Made by a program: the position numbers and the translations under genes
Shown: positions 7,778 to 17,000 of the stretch, piece after piece
Position numbering within the stretch: the first letter of the stretch is position 1
Layout of the letters: the number at the start of each line of letters is the position of its first letter
The notes under the pieces: model-generated
Database searches by the model: none
What the model was told of the DNA's origin: nothing
Seen by the model: only the letters and a program-made list of their open reading frames with translations
Assembly: GCA_015056975.1 (NCBI GenBank)
Contig: SVFG01000023.1
Coordinates: 1-33,525 of the forward strand
Direction: 5' to 3'
DNA from: Lachnospiraceae bacterium
GTDB taxonomy: Bacteria; Bacillota; Clostridia; Lachnospirales; Lachnospiraceae
DNA length: 33,525 nucleotides

Positions 7778-8800
7778 TCAAAATACATTCTCTCTGCACA
7801 GACAGTCCATAAGTCTCTCTATATGCCTATCCTCCTGATAAAACTCATGATTTCCATCAAACACAGTAAACTCCAACCAGTCTTCGGTGTCGTTCTCGCA
7901 TATCCGGCAAAGCCTTTCGTATTCTTTTATGCTCTTACGATAATCAAACAGGTTATCCTCATTGCCTATCTCCAAGAAAAGCTTTCGCGGATGCACCAGA
8001 CAGGCAATTTCTGCTTCTCCAAAGCTTTGAGCAATATCTCTAAAGCTCCAATCCACCCGTACCCAATGTGAGGCGTCACAGAAATAGGAGCAGGAAATAG
8101 CTGCTTTTATCCTGGTATCCAATGCTGACAGAAGCTGCGTGTAAAAGCCTCCATAGGACAGCCCTACCATGCCCATATTACCGACCCAAGGCTGCTTTTC
8201 AAAATAATCCAGAATCTTCATCAAGAAATAAATCTCTATTGCCGTAATGGAGCTTCCCACATTCTTTAGTCTGGCATCCAGCTCTTCCCTGTCATAAGCC
8301 GGCTTATACTGTTCCTTTGACCATAACAGGAGCTGTGGGGCAAATACATTAGCTCCCTGCCTAAAAATGCGTTCTAGCATATCGTTATAATTACTGGTAC
8401 TGCCATAAGCGCCCGCAATCAGCTCCGGGGTGCCTAAACCGCCATGTTGTACCAGCACAAAAGGCCTCTTTACATTTTCCTCATGCCGGATCAGCAAGCC
8501 TGTCATCGTGACACCTTCCCATATCGTGAACTGCAAACGCTCCACAATACAATCCGGCTCCTGCACAAGCCTTTGACTGAAAACCTTGCAGGGAATGCGC
8601 TCTCTTTTCTGTGTCAATGGCCAGCCTAACAGTTCTGCGAATTTTCTGCGATATGTATCTTTATTTGCCATCATATCCTTCCAGACGGCTTCTCTGCCTT
8701 GTAAGGCTTGCTGTTCAAGCCCGCCAACAAGCTTCCCCAGTCCTTCCAGATATTGCCTTTTATACGGCTCTGAAATATGTTTTTCTTCCTCAAATTTCAT
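7778..8800 (-). CDS. Alpha/beta hydrolase family protein
   Basis: This 340-residue hydrolase carries GLSYGG (Ser215), a probable acid in EIGNEDNLFD near 283, and His in FDGNHEFYQE near 319. An oxyanion-type VQHGG is at 117-121. The layout resembles acetyl-xylan-esterase-like cytoplasmic hydrolases of carbohydrate clusters, distinct from the smaller hydrolase that follows it after 31 bases. The start is uncertain: ATG at 8800 or GTG at 8818, neither with a strong ribosome site, while an in-frame stop lies only 9 bases before the GTG. It is the first gene after the importer terminator and no convincing promoter was found before it, so it may depend on readthrough. Confidence 0.7.
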   Translation of the reverse strand: MKFEEEKHISEPYKRQYLEGLGKLVGGLEQQALQGREAVWKDMMANKDTYRRKFAELLGWPLTQKRERIPCKVFSQRLVQEPDCIVERLQFTIWEGVTMTGLLIRHEENVKRPFVLVQHGGLGTPELIAGAYGSTSNYNDMLERIFRQGANVFAPQLLLWSKEQYKPAYDREELDARLKNVGSSITAIEIYFLMKILDYFEKQPWVGNMGMVGLSYGGFYTQLLSALDTRIKAAISCSYFCDASHWVRVDWSFRDIAQSFGEAEIACLVHPRKLFLEIGNEDNLFDYRKSIKEYERLCRICENDTEDWLEFTVFDGNHEFYQEDRHIERLMDCLCRENVF

Positions 8801-8878
8801 ACAAAATACCACATTCACTTTGCTTTAGTTTCCAATGCAAACATTCCTCATTAACACACCCGGTAGCGTTTTGTCTTC

Positions 8879-9027
8879 TTATATCGTATGTTTTATAATA
8901 AAATCAACGATAGGTTTTGGATTTTCCAAACCATGCGGATGATGCCCACAGCCAGGCTTACCAATGACTTTGATGCACAAGTTATTCTCTTGATAAAACC
9001 ACTCCAGTACGATACCATTTGTTATAC
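8879..9027 (-). pseudogene. Decayed C-terminal fragment of a second copy of the 7033-7746 hydrolase
   Basis: The minus strand encodes about 46 residues beginning NGIVLEWFYQEN and ending IVDFIIKHTI before a stop. By hand alignment 36 of 46 match the C-terminus of the hydrolase at 7033-7746, including the GCGHHPHGLE catalytic-His segment, and the DNA is similar over the same span. Upstream the similarity ends abruptly near 9027, and no start or nucleophile part exists. This is the only content I can assign in the 8801-9159 gap besides the terminator at 9034-9086. Confidence 0.85.
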
Positions 9028-9033
9028 CCTTTT

Positions 9034-9086
9034 AACAAAATTTCTCCGCCTATGGCGGTAAACCACAATTAGGCGGAGAAATATTT
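9034..9086 (-). terminator. Rho-independent terminator after the binding-protein gene
   Basis: TTTCTCCGCCT (9041-9051) and AGGCGGAGAAA (9071-9081) form an 11-bp stem with a 19-base loop. On the minus strand the second arm runs directly into TTTTGTT. It lies about 75 bases past the stop of the solute-binding-protein gene and probably ends the importer transcript, with possible partial readthrough to the hydrolase genes. Confidence 0.75.
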
Positions 9087-9159
9087 AGTCTAATGAATGT
9101 CAATCAACTCAGCTGTGTTAATCAGCTGTCTATAAGCAGATTACATACACAAAGAGGAA

Positions 9160-10857
9160 TTACTTCTGTCCAGCCATATAAGTGTCATAAGCTTCCTGCA
9201 TCAAGGATACAAGTTCATCCACACCCATTTTATTCAGGCTTTCACAGTATGCATCCCAATCCTTTTCGATATCTGCTTTACCGGTAATCCATTCAGCCTT
9301 TTTCATGTCTACTGTAGAGAAGATATCTGTACGCAACTCACTGAGTTTGTTTGTTGCATCAGCAGTCATATAAGGACGAGGCCAGATTTCATCATTTAAG
9401 TATGGACGATACAATTCATAGTTTTCTTGCAGGCGCTGATATTCTTTTGTAAGTTCAAGCTTACCTGATGCATAATCAGCGGCAGTATATGCAGTGGTCA
9501 TTTGAGTAATAAGAAAACTGCCGGCAGGCTTTTCCTGATTTAATTTATCCCATGCCACTTTATCTTTTTTCAATTCCTCATTGACCTTATAAACGCCATT
9601 TTCAACCGTATATCTGCCATCTTCCTCTTCTCCATAAGCCCATCTCCATGCGTTTTCGAACTTATAGAACTGGTCCAACCATGCCAAAAGGATATCTGCG
9701 TTTTCACAATCCTTTGTTACTATAAAATGATTCTTAGCACCCATTGAGCCCGGGTTAACGTACCAGCTGGGTTCATAACCTTCAACTTTAACCGGTAAAA
9801 GAGTTACATACTGATCGGAAGTAACAGCTGAAAGAGAATAATACTGGTATAAACCAATGACAGCTTCTTCACCGGTATATTTAGCATTAAATGTGTCTGC
9901 AGTTGCAGTAAAAGCTTCTTCCCAAATCAAGCCTTTCTCATACCAGTCATTTAATTTGATGATAGCATCCTTAAATCCGGTTGTTGTAGGTGCAAAGATT
10001 ACTTTTCCATCTTCTACATAAACATAGTTCTCTTTTGCACCATTCTTGGTAGGAATACCATACAAGCCCAAGAAAGCTTCAAAATGATTAGCAGAGTGAT
10101 CGGCCTTAACCATATACGGAATTTCGTCATCTTTGCCGTTTCCATTCATATCATTTTCCGCAAAGTAAGTTAAAACTGCTTCCAAATCATCAATGGTCTT
10201 AATGTCTTCAACCTTCCATCCTGCCTTTTCCACCCAGACTTTGTTAATAAACATAGGGCTCTCCAAAAAGTCTGCTTCCAAACCTGAATATTTAACCAAT
10301 GTATAGATTTCTCCATCAGGGCTTGTCATATAACCAAGAGACTTCGGAGATTCAGAAAGAACTCGCTCATGGAAATTAGGCATAACTTCCGGATCCTTTA
10401 CATAGTCTGTTATAGGCATTAACAGTTCACTTGCTACTAATTGGTCGATGTCAGCATCCTTCATAAAAGATGAGAAGATACCATCAGGCTCTTGATTGGA
10501 CATAAACAATGCATTCAGCTTTGTCATAGTGTCTGTTGCAGGAAGCTTTACCAATTCAATCTTTACGTTTGTTGTCTCATACAGTTCCTGCCAGAATACG
10601 CATTTCTCCAAAACGTCCGGATCCGTATCAGCTGAACTTCTGTACGCAAGTTTGAAGGTGACTTCTTCCTTCAAAGGGAAGGTAATACCTGTATCCTCCA
10701 CCTCTGCAGAAGTAGACTCTCCACTTCCGGAAGTAGTTGCTTCCGGGGACTGCTTTGTTGTTTCCCCATCGTTTGGCCGGCCGCAGGCAGTTGCGCTCAG
10801 CATCATTACTACTGCTAACATTGCAGCTAACCCTTTTTTGAAAACTTCTTTTTTCAT
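9160..10857 (-). CDS. Sugar ABC transporter substrate-binding lipoprotein (LplA-like)
   Basis: A 565-residue family-1-type solute-binding protein that would hold an oligosaccharide outside the cell for the two permeases encoded just upstream. The N-terminus has a lipoprotein signal (MKKEVFKKGLAAMLAVVMML) with lipobox ATAC and lipidated Cys25. A Ser/Thr/Glu-rich linker follows at about 30-55, then the mature domain. DMNGNGKDDEIPY near 238-250 is the EF-hand-like calcium loop seen in LplA relatives. The ATG is preceded by AAGGAG at 6 bases. It is the third gene of the permease-permease-binding-protein unit. The ligand is unknown; context favours a sialylated or related glycan fragment. Confidence 0.88.
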   Translation of the reverse strand: MKKEVFKKGLAAMLAVVMMLSATACGRPNDGETTKQSPEATTSGSGESTSAEVEDTGITFPLKEEVTFKLAYRSSADTDPDVLEKCVFWQELYETTNVKIELVKLPATDTMTKLNALFMSNQEPDGIFSSFMKDADIDQLVASELLMPITDYVKDPEVMPNFHERVLSESPKSLGYMTSPDGEIYTLVKYSGLEADFLESPMFINKVWVEKAGWKVEDIKTIDDLEAVLTYFAENDMNGNGKDDEIPYMVKADHSANHFEAFLGLYGIPTKNGAKENYVYVEDGKVIFAPTTTGFKDAIIKLNDWYEKGLIWEEAFTATADTFNAKYTGEEAVIGLYQYYSLSAVTSDQYVTLLPVKVEGYEPSWYVNPGSMGAKNHFIVTKDCENADILLAWLDQFYKFENAWRWAYGEEEDGRYTVENGVYKVNEELKKDKVAWDKLNQEKPAGSFLITQMTTAYTAADYASGKLELTKEYQRLQENYELYRPYLNDEIWPRPYMTADATNKLSELRTDIFSTVDMKKAEWITGKADIEKDWDAYCESLNKMGVDELVSLMQEAYDTYMAGQK

Positions 10858-10888
10858 GTTGCTCTCCTTTTCTTTTTTTATTTATTGC

Positions 10889-11773
10889 CTATCCTTTAAC
10901 CGCGCCTACCATAACACCACGTACAAAGAATTTCTGTACAAATGGATAAATGATAACTAGCGGCACTACGGATACTACAATCACTGAAAACTTGAGAAGC
11001 TGCTTTTCCTGCATCAATTGTATGAGCTCTGCACTTCCCATACCTTCTGTCAGATTTGCATCCAGCTGTGCAGTTATGCCTCTGATAACCTGCTGTAAAG
11101 TATAGTATTTGGAATCTATCAGATACATTTCTGCACTCAAATAAACGTTCCAATGTCTCTGAATAGAATACAAGGCGATAATTGCCAAAAGTGCCGGTGA
11201 CAGTGGCAGTACAACTCGCACGAAGAATCTCGTATATCCACACCCGTCCATTCGGGCTGCATCATACAGAGAATCCGGCACATTACCTTCGAAAAAGCTT
11301 TTTGCTACAATAATATTAAACACACTCACACAGGAAGGAATAATCAACGCTATTGGTGAATTAATCATTCCCAAAGAATTAATCAGCAAATATGTTGGAA
11401 TAATACCGCCGCCGAAATACATGGTAAATACAAACAATGCCATAATCACTCTATGTCCCGGTAAGCTCTTACGAGATAAAGCATATGCTACCGGTATCTG
11501 CACCAAAAAATCTACAGCGGTTCCTGCAATTGTATACAAAATAGAATTTCGATAGCCTCTCCAAATATTTTTGTTTTCCATCAGTCTGGTATATCCATTC
11601 CAGTTAAAGCCCTTCGGCCAAAGAATTACCTCTCCGTTACCGATCGCTGTGGGTGAGCTTACAGATGCTATCAGCACATACCAGATCGGATAAATGCATA
11701 TCACTGCCACTATGATCAGCAAGACATTGACTGTATAGTCAAATACCTTTTCTCCACCCGTCTTTTTCTTCAT
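10889..11773 (-). CDS. Sugar ABC transporter permease (YtcP/LplC-like)
   Basis: This is an inner-membrane permease of 294 residues with about six hydrophobic segments. The EAA-type cytoplasmic loop DAARMDGCGYTRFF...VVLPL near 190-215 docks the ATPase. The C-terminus VQKFFVRGVMVGAVKG is characteristic of the YtcP/LplC group. I chose the ATG at 11773 because AAGGAG precedes it; an ATG at 11797 overlaps the upstream stop by one base but has no ribosome site. It pairs with the permease encoded just upstream. No ATPase gene lies in the window, so a shared MsmX-type ATPase elsewhere is probably used. Confidence 0.88.
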   Translation of the reverse strand: MKKKTGGEKVFDYTVNVLLIIVAVICIYPIWYVLIASVSSPTAIGNGEVILWPKGFNWNGYTRLMENKNIWRGYRNSILYTIAGTAVDFLVQIPVAYALSRKSLPGHRVIMALFVFTMYFGGGIIPTYLLINSLGMINSPIALIIPSCVSVFNIIVAKSFFEGNVPDSLYDAARMDGCGYTRFFVRVVLPLSPALLAIIALYSIQRHWNVYLSAEMYLIDSKYYTLQQVIRGITAQLDANLTEGMGSAELIQLMQEKQLLKFSVIVVSVVPLVIIYPFVQKFFVRGVMVGAVKG

Positions 11774-11796
11774 AAACTTATCATCTCCTTCACGCA

Positions 11797-12741
11797 TTAT
11801 ATAATTGATGTATCAAGCTTTTTCTTACAAATCCAGTTTACTGCAAGCAGTAATGTTACATTGATAACATTCTGAAACAAGCCTACTGCAGCAGAAAAGC
11901 CATACTGGGTCTGCATGATACCCGTCTTATAAACATATGTAGATATAATTTCCGAAGCTGATAAATTTAGATCCGTCTGCAACAGAAGCATTTTATCTGC
12001 TCCCATTGCGAACAGATTACCCATACTCATAATCAGCATGGTTACAACAGTCGGCAGAATACAAGGAAGCTGAATATGCCAGATACTCTTAAACTTGTTG
12101 GCGCCATCAATCTTAGAAGCCTCTATCAGTTCTTCATCTACCGAAGACAATGCTCCCAAATAAATAACTGCGCTATATCCCGCACCCTTCCATATATCTG
12201 AAATAATATATATAGGATACACCCATCCAGGTTCTCCGAAAAAGTTAATTTTTTTCAAACCTGCATTACTCAGAAAAATATTGATAAGACCGTAATCTCC
12301 TGCACAAAAAACATTGATAATACTGACCACAACTACAGTAGACAAAAGATGCGGCAGATAACTGGTCATCTGAGCTACCTTTTTTATCCCCGGCTTCGTA
12401 CAATTATGTAGCAGCAACGCAAGCACAATTGGTATCGGCCATGTGAAAAGCTCTCTTAACAAACTAATTGATATGGTATTTACAATAATGGTCTCAAACC
12501 ACGTGCTGTTAAAGAAACGTTTAAAATGATAGAGTCCCACCCACTCATTCATTCCATATCCTTTACCGAACTTTACATTCTGAAAGGCGTTAACGATACC
12601 ATACATGGGTCCATAGGAAAAAATAAGCAGTGCAGTCAGACCCGGTAACAGAAATAAGTACAATTCTCTGTGACGCCATATTTCCTTACGCAGAAATCTG
12701 GTCTGCATCTTACTTGTTGTTTCAGCTTTTTTTCTCATCAT
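11797..12741 (-). CDS. Sugar ABC transporter permease (LplB-like)
   Basis: This permease of about 314 residues has six predicted membrane segments, starting at LYLFLLPGLTALLIFSYGPM. It carries a textbook EAA loop (ELIEASKIDGANKFKSIWHI followed by QLP). It forms the heterodimeric channel with the next permease. The start is ambiguous among ATG 12741, ATG 12738 and TTG 12750; none has a strong ribosome site, and 12741 is preferred with GAG 9 bases upstream. It is the first gene of the importer unit and has its own promoter at 12777-12804. Confidence 0.87.
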   Translation of the reverse strand: MMRKKAETTSKMQTRFLRKEIWRHRELYLFLLPGLTALLIFSYGPMYGIVNAFQNVKFGKGYGMNEWVGLYHFKRFFNSTWFETIIVNTISISLLRELFTWPIPIVLALLLHNCTKPGIKKVAQMTSYLPHLLSTVVVVSIINVFCAGDYGLINIFLSNAGLKKINFFGEPGWVYPIYIISDIWKGAGYSAVIYLGALSSVDEELIEASKIDGANKFKSIWHIQLPCILPTVVTMLIMSMGNLFAMGADKMLLLQTDLNLSASEIISTYVYKTGIMQTQYGFSAAVGLFQNVINVTLLLAVNWICKKKLDTSII

Positions 12742-12776
12742 AATCTTCAACTCGCTTTCTTTGCTACTGCCTTAGT

Positions 12777-12804
12777 TTTACACCACGCTCCGTCTCTATG
12801 TCAA
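12777..12804 (-). promoter_or_regulatory. Predicted sigma-A promoter of the importer genes
   Basis: On the minus strand a perfect -35 TTGACA (12799-12804), a 16-base spacer and the -10 TGTAAA (12777-12782) are seen, with TG one base before the -10 (extended -10). It lies 36 bases before the first permease start. Confidence 0.65.
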
Positions 12805-12843
12805 TTCGACAAAGCGAATACAGACTTGCAGAATAGAATATCG
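12799..12843 (-). promoter_or_regulatory. Candidate regulator site upstream of the importer promoter
   Basis: This 45-bp stretch, which ends in the -35 box, shares 27 of 45 aligned bases with 30276-30320. Shared blocks are GATATTCT (12835-12842), ATTCG and AATTG, and the GATATTCT lies exactly as far from the -35 in both promoters. The conserved spacing suggests a common activator, most simply the AraC-type regulator encoded at 30455-32761. Confidence 0.5.
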
Positions 12844-12913
12844 TACAATGATTTTCCAATATTTCCTAATGTATTGCCAAAAAGAATATGTTGGACAGAT
12901 AGAATATTTTTCT

Positions 12914-13969
12914 TTATTCAGCAAACAGCCCGTCCGTGAAATAAGCATTTGTACACGCATCCTTGCCGCGACAATCAGTAACGGTGATGCGTACAAACTT
13001 CCACTCCGGCTTTACCGGAAAGGCAGCTTCGGTAAGCAGCTTACCATCCTTTGCCATCAGACTTTTCGCGGCACGTACTCCCGTTGACATGGCGATGCGC
13101 TCGGCTTCTGAGCATTCGATGTGCACATATCCGTCCTCAAACCACAGTGCCTTTATCTCGGGTCCCATGGAAGCATAGAAATTGCCATCAAGCATTGCTT
13201 TGGTAATCGTTTCGTATTTGAGATTATCTGCTTTTATCACCGTAAATCCACCGAAGGAATCCACTGGTGTAAAGGGATCCCCCTTTGTAGACGGATGAAC
13301 AAATGCATCATGGTTATCGTCTGCTGCAATACAGTAGATGCGTTTACCTCCACAAAGCATATCATCGTATACATCGGGAGCATAATCATTGTAACCATAG
13401 GCATAACCGGAATAGTTAAATATCTCAAGAGCATTCATACCTTCAAATTCCATATAGTCCGGATACCGCTCCATTGACCAATGCGGATGATTGTATGTCA
13501 CAAAATATCCGGCTTCACGTCCACGTCGTATCATCTCATTAATGCATCGCGGTGTGTATTCACGCTCAAAAATCTCAGCATTCCGAAAAAACTCCGTTTC
13601 CTTTGGAAACCTTTCAGCATTCTTTTCGACATAACCATGAGGATCACCGTGATAGCATACCTGAGTATTTTCAGGCGTCAGCGAGATATAGCAAAGATGG
13701 CAAGTCATATGCCCGCCTCGCTTATCCATTGAGCGATAACGTACAGAAACATCTGCCTCATAACCAAGCAGTGCCAAAAAGTTTTCGTCAGTAAGGTAGG
13801 AATGATTGTACATCACATGATGATCTGTATAAGCAATAATCGAATACCCCTGCTTCATATATTGCTCCTTAAGCTCCTCCGGCGTCCACTGACCATCGGA
13901 GCAGGTGGAATGGCAATGTAAATTCGCCTTATAAAAATTGCCTTTTTCGGGAAGAAGAAATTTTTTCAT
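12914..13969 (-). CDS. PHP-domain metal-dependent hydrolase
   Basis: A 351-residue PHP-fold protein, a family of metal-dependent phosphoesterases and related hydrolases. The metal motifs are intact: NLHCHSTCSDG (His18, His20, Asp25), YTDHH (Asp49, His50), YNHPHW near 160 and ADDNHD near 220. No signal peptide is present. GAGGT lies 7 bases before the ATG. A beta-rich tail follows the PHP domain. It stands between the sialidase gene and the importer promoter, separated from the former by a 14-bp hairpin. Its substrate is unknown. Together with the CapA, M20 and creatininase proteins it gives this locus four small-molecule metallohydrolases. Confidence 0.82.
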   Translation of the reverse strand: MKKFLLPEKGNFYKANLHCHSTCSDGQWTPEELKEQYMKQGYSIIAYTDHHVMYNHSYLTDENFLALLGYEADVSVRYRSMDKRGGHMTCHLCYISLTPENTQVCYHGDPHGYVEKNAERFPKETEFFRNAEIFEREYTPRCINEMIRRGREAGYFVTYNHPHWSMERYPDYMEFEGMNALEIFNYSGYAYGYNDYAPDVYDDMLCGGKRIYCIAADDNHDAFVHPSTKGDPFTPVDSFGGFTVIKADNLKYETITKAMLDGNFYASMGPEIKALWFEDGYVHIECSEAERIAMSTGVRAAKSLMAKDGKLLTEAAFPVKPEWKFVRITVTDCRGKDACTNAYFTDGLFAE

Positions 13970-14030
13970 CGTAATTACCTCATGTATTCATATTCCGCAT
14001 TACAATTTTCTCTATTATTGTATCATACAG

Positions 14031-14064
14031 GTAAGGCAGTGGAGCTTACACCCCACCACCTTAC
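14031..14064 (-). terminator. Strong hairpin after the sialidase gene, no U-tract
   Basis: On the minus strand GTAAGGTGGTGGGG and CTCCACTGCCTTAC form a 14-bp stem with only G-U wobbles and a TGTAAG loop, starting 8 bases after the sialidase stop. It is not followed by a T-run, so it may slow exonucleases or attenuate rather than fully end transcription before the PHP gene. Confidence 0.45.
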
Positions 14065-14072
14065 CCAAAAGC

Positions 14073-17000
14073 TTAGTTTAATTTCATTTTTCTTGATACT
14101 ACAGCAAATACAGCCACAACCATCGCTCCTGCTGCCAGCATAATCCAACGTAACATACTACTCGTATCACCGGTACTGGGATCAGCATCACTTTCACTGG
14201 TATCACTTTCACTGGTATCACTTTCAGCGGTATTACTTTCAACGGTATCACTTTCCGTGGTATCACTTTCTGTGGTATCACTTTCTGTGGTATCACTTTC
14301 CGTGGTATCACTTTCCGTGGTATCGCTTTCTGTGGTATCGCTTTCTGTGGTATCGCTTTCTGTGGTATCGCTTTCTGTGGTATCGCTTTCTGTTTCTCCT
14401 GTAGCAGGTGCAATCACATAACCACACTCCGTACAGATCTGTGCGGTAGTAGCCGTAGCAGCTACTCCCGGAGTATGAGCGGCTTCGTCTGTCTTTGCCA
14501 GACATGCACACTCATGCCAATGTCCATTTGCGTCAGATTTCCATGTAGTAGTGTCATAGCTATGAGCTTCCTCGCCATATTCTGCTCCGCAAATGTCACA
14601 TACTGCTTTCTTGGTACAGGTAGCCACATTGTCGCCTGTAGATGTATGATTTGTAACATTCACCTTCACGCCTGCAGTGCTTTCCTGCCAATGACTGGTA
14701 TCATCAGATTTCCAGGTGGTTTCCTCTAAGGTGCTCTTCGCCACGCTCCAAATATGCTGACGCTGAGCATGATGATTGCCTGCTACCTGCTCTGATATTC
14801 CACTGCCTACCAATACATAATCCTCTGTCACTGTTATAAACGGATCCACAATGTGCTGAATAGCCTGATTGTCATTAGTGTATCTGCTTTCCCAATGCCA
14901 AGCATCACCGAGCATTACCCAATTAATACCATCCGTTGTCTTTGCAACAGAAAGACGGGAACGAGGGATCGAAGAATGCGTTCCTACAGTCACTTCACCC
15001 GTACTATTCTGACACCAAACCAGATAATAAGTAGTATCATTGTCTGCATATTCATCTCTCATAAAATGCATGGAGGAACAAGAACATGGCAGATCTGTCA
15101 TAGTCTGCATCGGTCCCCAGGTCACGCCATTATCAGCAGATTCACTGTAAACCATATAGCCATAATCATTATGAGAGCAATACATTCTCAGCTTGCCTTC
15201 TGCGGTCTCCAAAATCTTGGCTTCCGCAAACCTATTTTGCGTATTTCCTTCAACCACTACACCTTCAATATCAAAGGTAGCCATGGTGGACTTGGTCCAT
15301 GTTACACCCTCATCATCTGAATAGTAGACTTCACAGAAGGTCCTGCATCCATTCAATCCCGCAGTACCGGCATCATAGCTCTCGACGAAGAAAATACGAC
15401 CATCTGACATCTGTATCAAATTGTTAACATGATGACCTCCGGATGCGCCATTCGGATCATCCCCATATTTAGTAGGGCAGATCCAGCCAACAGGCTCCCA
15501 TGTCTCACCGTCATCTGTAGATATATCTACACGCTCCCAGTTTACACCTGCATCCTCTTTTTGGACGTAACCCAGTCTCATAAGCTTACCGCTCTGAAGT
15601 CTTAAGAAGGTCGGATATCCTACCGCATCTGACCACATATCCCCAACATTTTCACGTTCCCACGTTTTACCACCATCATAAGAGAAAAAGCTTCCCAGAT
15701 CGTAGGATCTACTCTGATATACCAGTGTTCCATCTGACAATTCTACAACAGCGCCACCCTCACGGAAGATTTCATCCGGCAGTTTGGTATGAACTACATC
15801 TTTCCAAATGGTTCCCTGGCCGCTAAGCAGAGAAATATTTACATCATCCACCATTGCAGATACACCCTCTGCATATACGCCTGGTCTACCCGGTGTAAGC
15901 TGTGTCAAATCATCTGCTTCCAGAATCTTTGTACCATTTACATACAGCTCAGCAGTTGCACCATTTACTACTGCCTTCACGTCTATCCACTGGTCAGCTG
16001 TGAACGCTACATCCTTGGTGGATGCCATGCGGTAACGCAGGAAATCTGCGCCACCTCGCACATCAATAAACCATTCCTTTGCATCAAAGTCATATCCTGC
16101 CTTAACCCAGGCATCGTCCGCTGTGTGACGAAGCAGTAAACCTACCTCACCACTGTCCGCTGCAGCAGCCTTCAGCTTTGTCTCAAAGGATACGTTTCTT
16201 TCCCATACATGCAGGTAGGATAAAGCAGTCTCTTTGTCTCCTGTAGAGAGCACCTTATTATCGCCATCTGAAGCAAATACCCATTTCTGAGCCAGCTTCT
16301 CAGAATCCGCTGTCCAGTAGCCTTCATCCGTGTCAAAGCCATCTGTAAACTGCACCGGATTTTCTACATTGTCAACCTCCGGCCAGCTCATCAGGCTATA
16401 AGGATACAGACCTCTCGCTACAATTCCTTCTTTAGTAATATTGGCAGTTCCATTGCCTTCTGCCGCCCCAGTGTCCAAAATATAGGCAAATAACTCCAGC
16501 GTGAGATCCATACATTCTCTGGCAGCCGCTACGAAAACAAGCTTATTGCCAACTCTGTCAATACGATATTGTGAAACCGTAAAGCTCTCATAAGACGGAT
16601 GGAAGCGTCCGCCGATATCATAAAGCCCACTGGTTTCTGGCCGGTTCGTATCCCCAACCAAAATCTCATATTCCGTAGCAGGCTCACTGTCATATACGAT
16701 AGGAAGCTTTACTCCGGTTCTCTGGTTTACTAATGCTACGATACTCTGGGCACATGTATACTCATTACCCATACCTTCTACAGGCACTACTACCTTGTAA
16801 TTTGAAATATCATTTGCATTTATCTTGATATCAACAAGCTCAGAATCCGGTGAAAACTGCTCTGCCTCCTCCTTTGTTTTAAAGAAGTAGAAGGCCTTTA
16901 TCTTGTAATCCGCACCTTCCTTGTCAGTATAAAACACCAGGGACATATGCGCCTTCTTCTGATAACGCTCAAGCATATCTGCCGGCATTTCTTCCGCAGA

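Noticed and set aside
8801-8878. Promoter for the 7778-8800 hydrolase
   Set aside because: TTGCAT is present, but no -10 hexamer at proper spacing was found on the minus strand.
14031-14064. Standard rho-independent terminator between the sialidase and PHP genes
   Set aside because: The stem is strong but no T-run follows, so full termination is not supported; it is recorded only as a hairpin with low confidence.
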